From contig JACKEI010000002.1 in NCBI GenBank assembly GCA_020633075.1, forward strand, positions 744,001 through 808,000: a stretch of DNA of 64,000 nucleotides. The letters run 5' to 3'. Shown here piece after piece: positions 18,759 through 26,424 of the stretch. Each line of letters starts with the position of its first letter. The stretch's first letter is position 1. This DNA is from Sandaracinaceae bacterium. Its GTDB lineage: Bacteria > Myxococcota_A > Polyangia > Polyangiales > Houyiibacteriaceae. The notes under the pieces are model-generated. The model was not told the DNA's origin and ran no database searches. It saw nothing but the letters and a program-made list of their open reading frames with translations. Both the position numbers and the translations under genes were made by a program.

Positions 18759-18860
18759 ATGAAGCGATCGCTGCATAGGATGGACGTGAATGAAGCGAGC
18801 GCTTATTGTTGCGCGGCGACGTGAAGCGGTCGCTGCCCAGGGTGAACCGTGAAGCGACAC
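18759..18860 (+). repeat. Degenerate 31-bp repeats with palindromic cores before the fic gene
   Basis: TGAAGCG(A/G)(T/G)CGCT cores occur at 18763-18772 (AGCGATCGCT, a perfect palindrome), 18794-18803 (AGCGAGCGCT) and 18825-18834 (AGCGGTCGCT), exactly 31 bases apart. A half copy (TGAAGCGAC) lies at 18850, within the fic start. Copies 1 and 3 are also alike outside the core (CGCTGC..AGG.TG.AC). Equal spacing of about three helical turns suggests cooperative repressor binding. Confidence 0.65.
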
Positions 18861-20015
18861 ACCGGAGAGTACGAGCGAAGCAGCGTGGCAGGGGAGGAGG
18901 TCCGCGCCTTCGTGCCGTTCCCCCTGCCGCCGCGCGACCCGCCGCTGAACCTGGATGGTCAACTCGCGCCTCTGCTGGCCCACGCGACGGAGCAGGTCCG
19001 TCTACTGGACCTCGCGGGCGATCTCGTGCCCTGGGTAGAGTGGTTCGTCTATGCCTTCGTGCGGAAGGAGGCGGTGCTGTCGGCTCAGATCGAGGGGACG
19101 CAGGCGACGCTGATGGATCTGCTCGAGGTGGAGGCATCGGGCGAGGCCCCCGTGGACGCCGACGTGGAGGAGGTCTGCGGCTACGTCGACGCCCTCAACT
19201 TCGCGTGGGACGAGCTGGGCCGCGATACCGGTCTGCCGCTCTCCATGCGCCTGTTGTCCGAGACCCATCGCCGACTGCTGGCGGGGGCTCGAGGTGCTCA
19301 GAAGCAGCCGGGCGAGGTGAGGCGCGTGCAGAACTGGATCGGAGGCACACGACCTGGAAACGCGAGCTTCGTTCCTCCAGCACCGCATCGGCTCGGTGAG
19401 CTGCTCAGCCAGTTCGAGCACGCCATCCATGACGAGAGCGACCTGCCGCCACTCATCCGGGTCGGTCTGCTGCACGTGCAGTTCGAGACCCTGCACCCTT
19501 ACCTGGACGGGAACGGCCGCCTGGGACGCCTCTTGATCACGCTGCTCCTTCGCCACTGGGGCCTGCTCTCGCGCCCGCTGCTCTACCTCAGCCTCTTTCT
19601 GAAGGTCCACCGCCAAGAGTACTACCGCCGCCTGGGCGCGGTCCGCACGGACGGCGACTGGGAGGGGTGGCTTGCGTACTTCCTCGAAGGTGTCGCCATG
19701 GTCGCCGCAGAGGCCATTGCCACGGCGCGACGCCTCCACACCATCGTCGTGGAGTCACGCGAGCGGCTGCTCGCACGGGACGACGCCACCGTCTTCAGCC
19801 TACGTCTCTTCGAGCTCCTGCCGCAGCATCCGATAGTCACCGTGAACCGCGCTGTGGGCCTACTGCAGTGCTCGCGGCCCGCGGCGGCGAAGGCGCTGCG
19901 CGTGCTGGAGGCCGCCGACGTGCTGCACGCCCTCGACGGCCGCAAGAAGAACCGGGCGCTCGTGTTCACGGCCTACCTCGACCACCTCCGAGAGGGGACC
20001 GATGCGACGGGGTGA
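18849..20015 (+). CDS. Fic family protein (AMP-transferase type)
   Basis: 388 residues from GTG 18849. The Fic core HPYLDGNGRLGRLL (about residues 217-230) has the catalytic His, the metal-binding Asp and both nucleotide-binding Gly-Arg elements of HPF-x-DGNGR-x-GR. The inhibitory helix motif SAQIEG (about residue 78) fits S-x-x-x-E-G, so this is an autoinhibited class II Fic protein. The C-terminal ~90 residues contain a winged-helix-like region (IVTVNRAVGLLQCSRPAAAKALRVLEAADVL). Family members add AMP to Ser/Thr/Tyr of target proteins. The C-terminal DNA-binding region and upstream palindromic repeats suggest it autoregulates. No antitoxin gene is adjacent. Confidence 0.93.
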   Translation: MKRHTGEYERSSVAGEEVRAFVPFPLPPRDPPLNLDGQLAPLLAHATEQVRLLDLAGDLVPWVEWFVYAFVRKEAVLSAQIEGTQATLMDLLEVEASGEAPVDADVEEVCGYVDALNFAWDELGRDTGLPLSMRLLSETHRRLLAGARGAQKQPGEVRRVQNWIGGTRPGNASFVPPAPHRLGELLSQFEHAIHDESDLPPLIRVGLLHVQFETLHPYLDGNGRLGRLLITLLLRHWGLLSRPLLYLSLFLKVHRQEYYRRLGAVRTDGDWEGWLAYFLEGVAMVAAEAIATARRLHTIVVESRERLLARDDATVFSLRLFELLPQHPIVTVNRAVGLLQCSRPAAAKALRVLEAADVLHALDGRKKNRALVFTAYLDHLREGTDATG

Positions 20016-20063
20016 CTCTGCAAAAACCCACACGCGGGAGCGGTGACGCGGCAGGATCTCCGC

Positions 20064-20621
20064 ATGGGACTCCTCACCTTCAGCTTCAACGTCACCTTGG
20101 ACGGATGCGTCGATCACCTAGAGGGCATCGCCGACGACGAGACGCACGCGTTCTTCACCCGTCTCATGGACGAGGCCGGCGCGATGCTGTGGGGTCGCGT
20201 CACGTACGAGATGATGGAGAGCTACTGGCCGGCCGTGGCCCGCGGCGACGGGGAGGCGCCGCAAGCCATGCGCCAGTGGGCGGTCTCGCTGGAGGCCAAG
20301 CCCAAGTACGTGGTGTCGTCCACGCGCACGGACTTCCCCTGGACCAACAGCCACCACATCGCCGGCGACCTGCGTGCCTGCGTGCAGAAGCTCAAGGACG
20401 CAACCCCGACGGGGGTGCTCCTCGGCAGCGGCAAGCTCGCGGCCGAGCTGGACCGGCTGGACCTCATCGATGAGTACCGCCTGCTCGTCCATCCCAGAAT
20501 CGCGGGCCACGGCCCCACCCTGTACCAGAGCGGGTTGCCCAGCGCGCGCCAGCTCGAGCTGGTGTCCGCAAACCCGCTCCGCAACGGAGCGGTGGCCATG
20601 CACTACCGCCGCGCGCGCTGA
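20064..20621 (+). CDS. Dihydrofolate reductase / RibD C-terminal family protein
   Basis: 185 residues from ATG 20064. LLTFSFNVTLDGCVDH is the family opening, followed by GAMLWGRVTYEMMESYW, KPKYVVSSTRTDFPWTNS, PTGVLLGSGKLAAELDRLDLIDEYRLLVHPRIAGHGPTLY. It is NADPH-dependent by family; the substrate is unknown. It is a different lineage from the paralogue at 14781. It lies 48 bases after the fic gene and is the last core-genome gene before the accessory island. Confidence 0.85.
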   Translation: MGLLTFSFNVTLDGCVDHLEGIADDETHAFFTRLMDEAGAMLWGRVTYEMMESYWPAVARGDGEAPQAMRQWAVSLEAKPKYVVSSTRTDFPWTNSHHIAGDLRACVQKLKDATPTGVLLGSGKLAAELDRLDLIDEYRLLVHPRIAGHGPTLYQSGLPSARQLELVSANPLRNGAVAMHYRRAR

Positions 20622-20953
20622 GTCCCCGCCGAGCTCTGAGCCTCGCGGTCATCCTCGGGCGCTTGTGCGGGCAGCAGCGGCTTCACTCAATGCGCTGGTT
20701 TGCGATCGTGGTGAAGTCGGTTGTTTTTGTGAAACCAGACAGCCGGATACCATCGGCTTTCTGGGCCGAAGGTCGGCGCCAAGAAGAAGACCCCGCCCAC
20801 ACGGTGGTGGACGGGGTCGAAGAGGTCAGGCCCCAGGAGTGCAAGGAGGGGAGGGACTGCATTTGTCCCGGGGCCCGTGTGCGCCGTCTCCAGCGCCCGT
20901 GAGAGATGCCGCGCCAATGGCGCTCCGTCAAGGCTGGTGGAAACGTTGCCAGC
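20622..20953. other. Gene-free stretch at the left edge of the accessory island
   Basis: No credible gene on either strand. It contains an AT-richer segment (20700-20770) and a strong hairpin listed separately. I looked for a copy of the tRNA-Asn 3' end here, as expected for an attachment site, and found none. Confidence 0.6.
20789..20818 (-). terminator. Hairpin, probable terminator of the antirepressor operon
   Basis: GACCCCGCCCAC (20789-20800) pairs with GTGGACGGGGTC (20807-20818) with one mismatch and a 6-base loop. On the minus strand it is followed by TCTTCTTCTT, so it would stop transcripts from the 22231-20954 operon. Confidence 0.6.
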
Positions 20954-21184
20954 CTACGCCGCGCCGCCCGCGATCAGGCGGAGCCTGGGGGCGATGGCGC
21001 GCTCGTCGTGCTCGCCGGCGGCCCAGGGGATGATCACCAGCGGCGGGCCGATGGGGCAGATGACTACCTCGCACTGCAGTATCCCGCTGAGGTGCACGTC
21101 GTAGCCGCGGTCACGCAGCTCCGCGGCGAGGTTGTTGGCGATGTCCGTGACGAACGGGCGGCGCGTGGGCCGGTCGGCGGTCAC
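20954..21184 (-). CDS. Small hypothetical protein, island
   Basis: 76 residues from GTG 21184, with a GTGA overlap to the antirepressor stop. TDIANNLAAELRDRGYDVHL followed by a hydrophobic strand-rich part (EVVICPIGPPLVIIPW) suggests a small alpha/beta protein. No family recognised. It is the last gene of the minus-strand operon before the hairpin. Confidence 0.6.
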   Translation of the reverse strand: MTADRPTRRPFVTDIANNLAAELRDRGYDVHLSGILQCEVVICPIGPPLVIIPWAAGEHDERAIAPRLRLIAGGAA

Positions 21185-21957
21185 GCGGCCTCCTTCATCA
21201 GCAGCTGAATGGCCCGGGCGAGGCCCTTCGGCGTGATGCGGAGCTCGGTCTTCGTGCGGAGGCCGCCTTCGCCGTCTGGGATCTCCCGCAGGCGCGACGT
21301 GGTGTAGCCGCGGTCAATGCCGTAGTGAGCGGGTGCAGGGCGTCCACCGAGGCGCTGGATCCACCCCCTGTGCAGCATGAGCGACCTGAACTCGGGCTCG
21401 TTGGCCCCCGTCGCCTCTCGCACCAACTTGGCCGCCTCCCGGAACCCAAGGGTGTCGTCGGAGGCCACGATGCGGTCGTAGACCTCCACCTTCGGGCGGG
21501 CGGCGTCGACGTCCGCCTCGAGCGCTTGGAGGCGCCCAGCGTAGTCGCCGAGGAGCAGGCGCAGGGTGGCCGGGTCGGACAGCGCAGCGAGCGTGTCCTG
21601 CTTGCCGTAGCCGCCAGTCTTGCGGATGGAGGGGAGCACGTCGTGGGTGACCCAGCGCTTGAAGCGCTTGGCCTCGGGCTTCCGGCTCCCGAGAATGAGC
21701 GAGTACAGGCCCGCCTCCGAGACAACGGACACCATCTGTCGCCCGCCGAGGGTATCGATTGAATCGACCCCCTTCTCGTCATCCTCAAGGCGGCGTAGCC
21801 CGTCGCTCGTGTTCCCGATGCCGAGCACGTTGCAGGCGTCGGACGCCACGAATGACACCCCGCCGTCCTCGCTGACGATGACGCGAACGTTGGCGTCCTC
21901 GAATGTGTACTGCGTGATGGAGTTGCGTCCAGGGGGGTCTTGATCTACTTTGGTCAT
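21181..21957 (-). CDS. Phage antirepressor, BRO-N plus C-terminal KilAC-like domain
   Basis: 258 residues. The N-terminal BRO/Bro-N domain (about 15-115) shows FVASDACNVLGIGNTSDGLRRL, VSVVSEAGLYSLILGSRKPEAKRFKRWVTHDVLPSIRKTGGY, the hallmark of phage antirepressors. A coiled linker (about 125-150) leads to a KilAC-like DNA-binding domain (FREAAKLVREATGANEPEFRSLMLHRGWIQR). Antirepressors inactivate a prophage repressor or bind DNA directly. It is encoded opposite to the repressor gene at 22325 and its ATG overlaps the stop of the frameshifted Cro-like gene (ATGA). Confidence 0.92.
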   Translation of the reverse strand: MTKVDQDPPGRNSITQYTFEDANVRVIVSEDGGVSFVASDACNVLGIGNTSDGLRRLEDDEKGVDSIDTLGGRQMVSVVSEAGLYSLILGSRKPEAKRFKRWVTHDVLPSIRKTGGYGKQDTLAALSDPATLRLLLGDYAGRLQALEADVDAARPKVEVYDRIVASDDTLGFREAAKLVREATGANEPEFRSLMLHRGWIQRLGGRPAPAHYGIDRGYTTSRLREIPDGEGGLRTKTELRITPKGLARAIQLLMKEAA

Positions 21958-22231
21958 GCGGATTTTCCTTGTTCAGAGGGTTCGCTCGACGGGCTGCAGC
22001 TGTTTTCGACGACGGGCTGCGGTCCGTTTTGCAATTGGGGTTGAGGACACCAGTCGATGGGAAAGCCGAGCGCGCGTTCGATACGCAGCCTAGTGATGGG
22101 CTTGCGGGGGGTCGCCCCCGTAGCGCCTTGGAGATCGTCGCTTGGCTAACGCCAGCGCGCCGTCCCAACTCGGTCTGCGTCCAGAGGCGAAGTTCTAGAG
22201 CCTCCCGGAGTCCACTCGCGCGTTTAGTCAT
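21954..22231 (-). CDS. Cro-like helix-turn-helix protein with an apparent 1-base frameshift
   Basis: Starts at ATG 22231 with a clear HTH: LWTQTELGRRAGVSQATISK (residues 16-35). The frame then leaves protein-like sequence near a G5 run (minus strand, 22115-22119) and a C6 run (22105-22111). In the neighbouring frame the reading continues sensibly (ATPRKPITRLRIERALGFP) and stops at a TGA that overlaps the antirepressor ATG, as an operon partner would. The total of 278 bases is one short of a whole number of codons. The cause could be a sequencing slip, a real inactivating deletion or programmed frameshifting. Without a shift the unbroken frame would run to 21785 through the antirepressor gene. 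Confidence 0.65.
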
Positions 22232-22274
22232 AACTACAAGCTACCAGCGCATCAAAATCTGTCCAGTTATAACT
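22226..22274. promoter_or_regulatory. Paired operator-like palindromes in the divergent switch
   Basis: AGTTATAACT (22265-22274) is a perfect palindrome and AGTCATAACT (22226-22235) differs from it by one base; both are followed by ACTACA-type sequence. Starts are 39 bases apart, between the Cro-like gene (start 22231) and the repressor gene (start 22325). The arrangement resembles an OR-type lysogeny switch. Confidence 0.6.
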
Positions 22275-22324
22275 ACAGCTGCTTGCCGTGGCCTGGGCAA
22301 GGAGACGTGATATGGTTTCGGTCG

Positions 22325-23284
22325 ATGGACCTGCTGGAGTTATTGTCATCCGAGCTTGCCTCCTTCCGGTACATCGACCTGATCGATCAGCTGAGGGTCC
22401 ACGAGGAGGACCGCGGATCGGGCTGGCAGAGTGCCGTCGCCTACCGTCTGGGAGTCTCACAGGCGTACGTGTCCCTCCTCCAAAGCGGCAGCCGCAGGAA
22501 CGTCGGGGTCCGCGCTCTCCGTCTGGCGTGTGCGAATCTGGGGATCCGTCCTGAGTACTTCACGGACGATTCCGAGCCTATCGACGCTGGTGGCTACGGG
22601 AACGAGATGACCTTCAAGCGGCTCTTCTTCGAAGACTACCTGGACGACGATGCTATTGCCGCACGCCCACCACGACCCGAGTCACCCACGGGGATGTCGC
22701 GGAGCGGGATCCCCGTGTCGGTAGTAGATCTTGCTCACATGGTGCTGAACCGCGCCGCTAACGACGAGCCAGTCCTGCTGTTCATAATGCTCATGGTGGA
22801 GGCTCTCGATATGGAGCCTCTCTTCGCCGCAGCGAAGGCCGTAGCTGAGGCAGTAGACAAGGGCGAGAGGGATGTGGCCCAAGAAGTCGGGCTCGGGCTC
22901 GCCCGCGCTGTGGTGGACCGCGAAGCGCCCTGGACGATGGCACGCGGTTCTCTTCCTGATGACGACGCCCTGCTCGACGGCAAGCCGCAGGCAAAGGACC
23001 GGGGCACAGCAGAGCGCAAGGCGCGGCTCACCCGCTTCACATCCGAACACCCCAAGTCGACGCCTGCAGAGCGGCTGACCCTCGCTGTGGACACGTCGGG
23101 CAAGAGCGGCCCGGACGTGTGGTTCGAGATGCACCGCAGAGCCCCTTCCTTGGCTCCCGAGGCAACGAACCTCGCACACTGGATGAGTGGCAGGTTTCCG
23201 TTCGGCGAGCCTCACGCCAAGCTCCTCGCCGAGATCCTCGGCGTCTCCCCCACCTGGCTGTGGGAGGGGAAGGGCGAGGCGTAG
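22325..23284 (+). CDS. Phage-type repressor with N- and C-terminal HTH regions
   Basis: 319 residues from ATG 22325; an in-frame GTG at 22307 sits only 2 bases after AAGGAG and is an alternative start. An N-terminal Xre HTH is seen in SAVAYRLGVSQAYVSLLQSG (about residues 36-55). A second HTH-like region is near the C-terminus (LAHWMSGRFPF..HAKLLAEILGVSPTWLW). The middle is a Glu/Asp- and Lys-rich segment with no S24/LexA peptidase motif, so RecA-driven self-cleavage is unlikely. Diverging from a BRO antirepressor, it is the probable island repressor, released by the antirepressor. The two operator-like palindromes lie directly upstream. Confidence 0.75.
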   Translation: MDLLELLSSELASFRYIDLIDQLRVHEEDRGSGWQSAVAYRLGVSQAYVSLLQSGSRRNVGVRALRLACANLGIRPEYFTDDSEPIDAGGYGNEMTFKRLFFEDYLDDDAIAARPPRPESPTGMSRSGIPVSVVDLAHMVLNRAANDEPVLLFIMLMVEALDMEPLFAAAKAVAEAVDKGERDVAQEVGLGLARAVVDREAPWTMARGSLPDDDALLDGKPQAKDRGTAERKARLTRFTSEHPKSTPAERLTLAVDTSGKSGPDVWFEMHRRAPSLAPEATNLAHWMSGRFPFGEPHAKLLAEILGVSPTWLWEGKGEA

Positions 23285-23337
23285 CCGCGACCTCGCTGCG
23301 TTTGACAGACTCGCTCGACCGTCTGCATGTTGAGGGC

Positions 23338-23691
23338 ATGTCCATCGACCCCAACCGCCTCGCCTTCATGCAAGGTGTCCTTGCTGGCCTTGCCTCAAAC
23401 GGGCAGGTCATCCACTACAGCGGGCTTCGTCGCCTCTGTCGCCTCAGCCAAGAGCAACTCGGGGCGTATCTTGGAGCTGCACGACAGGACATGGTGGCCG
23501 CCGGGCAACCCGACTTTTGCTCCCTCGTCGTAAAAGACAGTGGTTGGCCGGGGAAAGGCTGGGGGGACCTTGCGGAGTGGCCCACGCGCCTGCGCGAAGC
23601 GCACAAGTTCTGGCGCGACCGCCGAAGGCTCGACAACACTGCGTTTTGCGACATCTACGGCAAACCTCCCGAGACGCCGGGGATTCCGTAG
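23338..23691 (+). CDS. Small hypothetical protein, island
   Basis: 117 residues from ATG 23338, 53 bases after the repressor gene. VIHYSGLRRLCRLSQEQLGAYL and DFCSLVVKDSGWPGKGWGDL follow the scheme 'I-x-Y-x-x-L ... L-x-x-LVV-x-x-x-G-x-PG-x-G' seen in small winged-helix or MGMT-like proteins of phages and restriction-linked loci. I recognise the scheme, not a named family. A C-terminal helix (LREAHKFWRDRRRLDNTAFC) completes it. Possibly expressed with the repressor. Confidence 0.65.
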   Translation: MSIDPNRLAFMQGVLAGLASNGQVIHYSGLRRLCRLSQEQLGAYLGAARQDMVAAGQPDFCSLVVKDSGWPGKGWGDLAEWPTRLREAHKFWRDRRRLDNTAFCDIYGKPPETPGIP

Positions 23692-23711
23692 ACGATCCAC
23701 CTTGTCGTCGA

Positions 23712-24152
23712 TCAGACCTTCGTGCTTCCCTTGTCGGCGCGCCTTGTCCGTCGCAGCACAGTGGGACCCTCGACGGGTGGCGGCCGGCCCAGCACTCGTG
23801 CGACCGCCTCATGTGCCGCCGCAATTGCGCGCATCGCTCCCGGTTGCGACTCGTCGCTCCACCGTGGATCTGCGCGGAGGTCGTGCAGCGCGATGACCAC
23901 GGCGTCCGCCATCTCGCCCACAGCGTCCGCCATCTCGCGTCTCGCCCGTAGCTCTGCGAAGAGCTCGGGCAGCGCAAGCCGTAGGGCATCGACGAGAACG
24001 GCGCCAGCGGCCGCTTGCCGCTGGCAGGTCCCGCACCGTTGCGCCTCAGAGGGGAAGTGATGCGAGCACTGACTTGGTGCTGCCCACGTGTCGTGCAGCT
24101 TCTCCAAGGCGTCCAGGTCGAACTCGGTTGCGTTCTTGTTGCTCTGATTCAC
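23712..24152 (-). CDS. Hypothetical protein with a small Cys/His cluster, island
   Basis: 146 residues from GTG 24152. Near the N-terminus CSHHFPSEAQRCGTC resembles a compact zinc-binding knuckle. The rest is helical and Ala/Arg-rich (FAELRARREMADAVGEMADAVVIAL), with Met-Ala-Asp-Ala-Val duplicated, and the end is basic (RRTRRADKGSTKV). No family recognised. Convergent with the gene at 23338. Confidence 0.6.
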   Translation of the reverse strand: MNQSNKNATEFDLDALEKLHDTWAAPSQCSHHFPSEAQRCGTCQRQAAAGAVLVDALRLALPELFAELRARREMADAVGEMADAVVIALHDLRADPRWSDESQPGAMRAIAAAHEAVARVLGRPPPVEGPTVLRRTRRADKGSTKV

Positions 24153-24413
24153 GACGTGCTCCGTCCGTGTGCCGGGTTGGCGTACTCGATGACGCGACAC
24201 GGCCGTGGCGACCGATCGCGGGGGTGTGAGTGGGGCCCTGCGCCTGTATCGAGCGTGCGTGCGCTCGAGCGGCATGGGTCCACCCTGGCTCATTTGAGAC
24301 CGTTTTCTGCGAGGTCGCAACACGCAGGAACGCGCACGGAAGCGCTTCCTTGCGCACGGAGATGCGCTTCAGTTCAGACGCGTCGGGTCGACGCCAGTCA
24401 CACTTGCTTGTCG

Positions 24414-24857
24414 TCACCGCCTCCGTGGCGGAAAGGGCGGCACCGGCAAGCCCTCGCGTTCGCCATCGTCGTCGTAGACGCCGCCTTCGTCCAGCTCATC
24501 GAGCACGAAGCGAAGGTGTTCGAGCACTGACGCGCCGGGACGGTTGTTGCCCTGCGACATGACGAGGACCATCGTCGCTACGGCGCTCATCGCTGGCTCG
24601 TGGGCGGGAAGTGCGAGGAACTCTTCGACCTCCGTGTGCACATCGGGGTGAGCCGGCGGAAGTCGCTGGGCGTTCAGCCATGCTTCGGCGCGCGGGTCGT
24701 CTCTGCCGGCGGCAACGAGGTTGAGCAGACCCGAGAAGAGCAGCCGAAGGGCGTCTATGTCGTCCCGCTCGAACAGCGTGAAGAAGTTGGCGAGCTGAGC
24801 GTGCTCCGGCTCGGCGAAGGTGCGCGGACGCATTGAGCGCTCGTGGTCAGTGGTCAT
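24414..24857 (-). CDS. Hypothetical acidic protein, island
   Basis: 147 residues from ATG 24857. LANFFTLFERDDIDALRLLFSGLLNLVAAG and a second helical half (VLEHLRFVLDELDEGGVYDD) indicate an all-helical cytoplasmic protein. No family recognised. It overlaps the end of the gene at 24847-25173 by 11 bases, so the two are probably co-translated. Confidence 0.65.
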   Translation of the reverse strand: MTTDHERSMRPRTFAEPEHAQLANFFTLFERDDIDALRLLFSGLLNLVAAGRDDPRAEAWLNAQRLPPAHPDVHTEVEEFLALPAHEPAMSAVATMVLVMSQGNNRPGASVLEHLRFVLDELDEGGVYDDDGEREGLPVPPFPPRRR

Positions 24858-25173
24858 GGGCGACTGGTACAACGGCGAGCACGGTCACGTGCGCCTGTGG
24901 CGGTGGATCGCCGTCGGCATTACCCTCGACCGTCGCGATGAGTTCCCACCCGTACGGGACGGTCCTCGTCACGATGAGCTGACGCGCGTTCTCGATCGGC
25001 TCTGCGTCAAGCGTCTGGCCGTCGTCCCTCAACGAGAGCGTGACCGACTGACCAGCGCTCGCGGTGACCAGGAGCGTCACGAGGACGTCCGCTTTGCCTT
25101 GGTTCAGGACGAGCGGCGTGTACACGCCCGGTGCTCGATCGATGGCCTTAAAGATTGGCAGTCCCTGTTGCAT
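24847..25173 (-). CDS. Small beta-rich hypothetical protein, island
   Basis: 108 residues from ATG 25173. Alternating strands (YTPLVLNQGKADVLVTLLVT, AGQSVTLSLRDDGQTLDAEP, PYGWELIATVEGNADG) suggest a beta-sandwich, as in small phage or secreted proteins; there is no signal peptide. No family recognised. It is the first gene of a two-gene minus-strand unit with 24414-24857. Confidence 0.65.
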   Translation of the reverse strand: MQQGLPIFKAIDRAPGVYTPLVLNQGKADVLVTLLVTASAGQSVTLSLRDDGQTLDAEPIENARQLIVTRTVPYGWELIATVEGNADGDPPPQAHVTVLAVVPVAHDH

Positions 25174-25264
25174 TCGCCCATTCTCGCCGGGTCCCTTGGA
25201 TCTCGCAACTCCGGGGTGTCCGCCGCCGCCCGCCTGCCTCACGAGCGGGCGGCGGCGCGTCCCG

Positions 25265-25444
25265 CTAGGCCCGCAGTGCAGCTTCGCGGTACGTCAGCAC
25301 TCGACGCGTGGCCTCCAGCGCGATGAAGCAAAGGACGGTCAGCACGCGATCCTCGGGTGGGCTGTAGAGGGCGACGAGGACGTCGAGGACGATGGCGACC
25401 TCGAGGGCGCGCCGGTAGCGGGTGATGTGCTGGACATGGGTCAT
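25265..25444 (-). CDS. Short hydrophobic protein, island
   Basis: 59 residues from ATG 25444, preceded by a good ribosome site (GAAAGGA, spacing 8). Two hydrophobic stretches (ALEVAIVLDVLVALY and LTVLCFIALEA) with basic flanks suggest a small inner-membrane protein. No family recognised. The strong ribosome site is the main argument that this short gene is real. Confidence 0.55.
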   Translation of the reverse strand: MTHVQHITRYRRALEVAIVLDVLVALYSPPEDRVLTVLCFIALEATRRVLTYREAALRA

Positions 25445-25564
25445 GAATCGGTTCCTTTCGTGGCCCCGGTGTGGGGCTTCCCTCTCTGTCGAGGTGTCCG
25501 CCCGAAACTTTCCTGCGCCGCGCCCCCGTTGACCCCAGCCCCCCGCGCCCCGCAGCATCCCCCG

Positions 25565-26092
25565 ATGCCCGCCAAGCCACGGGAGCCCAAGCCGCCGATC
25601 GACTCGCCTCTCGCAACGACTGCCGAGGCGTGCGACTTCCTCCGCATCTCGCGCAAGACTTTCATGCGGCACGTCGCGTGTGAGATCGACTACGTGGAGG
25701 TGGGCGCCCGTCAGATCTGGATTTGGGAGTCGGTCTACGACTGGGTGGACCGCAACGCTGTGCACAAGCAGCCGCGGCTGCCCGTGCAGCCAGCGACACC
25801 GCCGTGGGAGCCACCGAAGCGAACGCCCGAGCAGGAGCGAGCCCACCTCGAACGGGTCGCCCGCTTCACCGCCCCGAGGCTCCAACCGGCTGACATCCGC
25901 AAGGCGCTGGCCGCAGCCGGCGCACCGATGACCACGAAGGAGCTCGGCGTGGCGCTGGGGCTCGGGAGTGGGAAGGTGAGCACCGTCGCGTCGCAGATGC
26001 ATCGCGACGGCGAGGTCACGCGTGAGAAGGTGCGCGCCGTGTGGGTCTATCAGCTGGCCGTGCCGCCAGCATCAGGAAGGCGGAACGGATGA
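25565..26092 (+). CDS. Excisionase-like DNA-binding protein with a second winged-helix region
   Basis: 175 residues from ATG 25565. An N-terminal MerR/Xis-type region (LATTAEACDFLRISRKTFMR, then IDYVEVGARQIWIW) is the layout of excisionase/helix-turn-helix domains. After a Pro-rich linker a C-terminal winged helix follows (MTTKELGVALGLGSGKVSTVASQMHRDGEV). Such proteins direct excision or control early operons of mobile elements. ATGA overlap with the next gene, and the next two genes follow in the same way: a three-gene operon. Confidence 0.7.
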   Translation: MPAKPREPKPPIDSPLATTAEACDFLRISRKTFMRHVACEIDYVEVGARQIWIWESVYDWVDRNAVHKQPRLPVQPATPPWEPPKRTPEQERAHLERVARFTAPRLQPADIRKALAAAGAPMTTKELGVALGLGSGKVSTVASQMHRDGEVTREKVRAVWVYQLAVPPASGRRNG

Positions 26093-26424
26093 CGACCAAC
26101 CACCTAGACACCATCACGCAGCACGCGAACGACCAGCGTCCGGCACTACGCGCTCGAGACATCGCCCAGCGGCTGAGCCTGAGCCTACGCGCGAGCTACG
26201 CGCTCATGCATCGGATTCCGTTCCACATCAAGATAGGAACGTCCGTCCGTCTACCTGCCTGGGCCTTTGACCTCTGGCTGGCGAACGAGTGCTTGGCCAC
26301 CGCTGAGGTCGGGGAGAGACCGACGCGACAGAGGGCGCGGACCGCTCGCCGGCTTCCGAAGCCCCCGACGAGCTCGCTCAGGGAAGCGCGCGACTGGTTC
26401 GGCGTCGACAGCCTGCGGCGATGA
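26089..26424 (+). CDS. Excisionase-like DNA-binding protein
   Basis: 111 residues from ATG 26089 (ATGA overlap upstream). LRARDIAQRLSLSLRASYALM then FHIKIGTSVRLPAWAFDLWL is the MerR/Xis helix-turn-helix plus wing. The remaining ~45 residues are basic (RPTRQRARTARRLPKPPTSS). It could be an excisionase or a transcription factor; having two such proteins in one operon is unusual. Coupled to the next gene by another ATGA overlap. Confidence 0.7.
   Translation: MTTNHLDTITQHANDQRPALRARDIAQRLSLSLRASYALMHRIPFHIKIGTSVRLPAWAFDLWLANECLATAEVGERPTRQRARTARRLPKPPTSSLREARDWFGVDSLRR

Noticed and set aside
20622..20953. tRNA-Asn-derived attachment repeat at the island's left end
   Set aside because: I compared the tRNA 3' end by eye with this stretch and found no match longer than a few bases.
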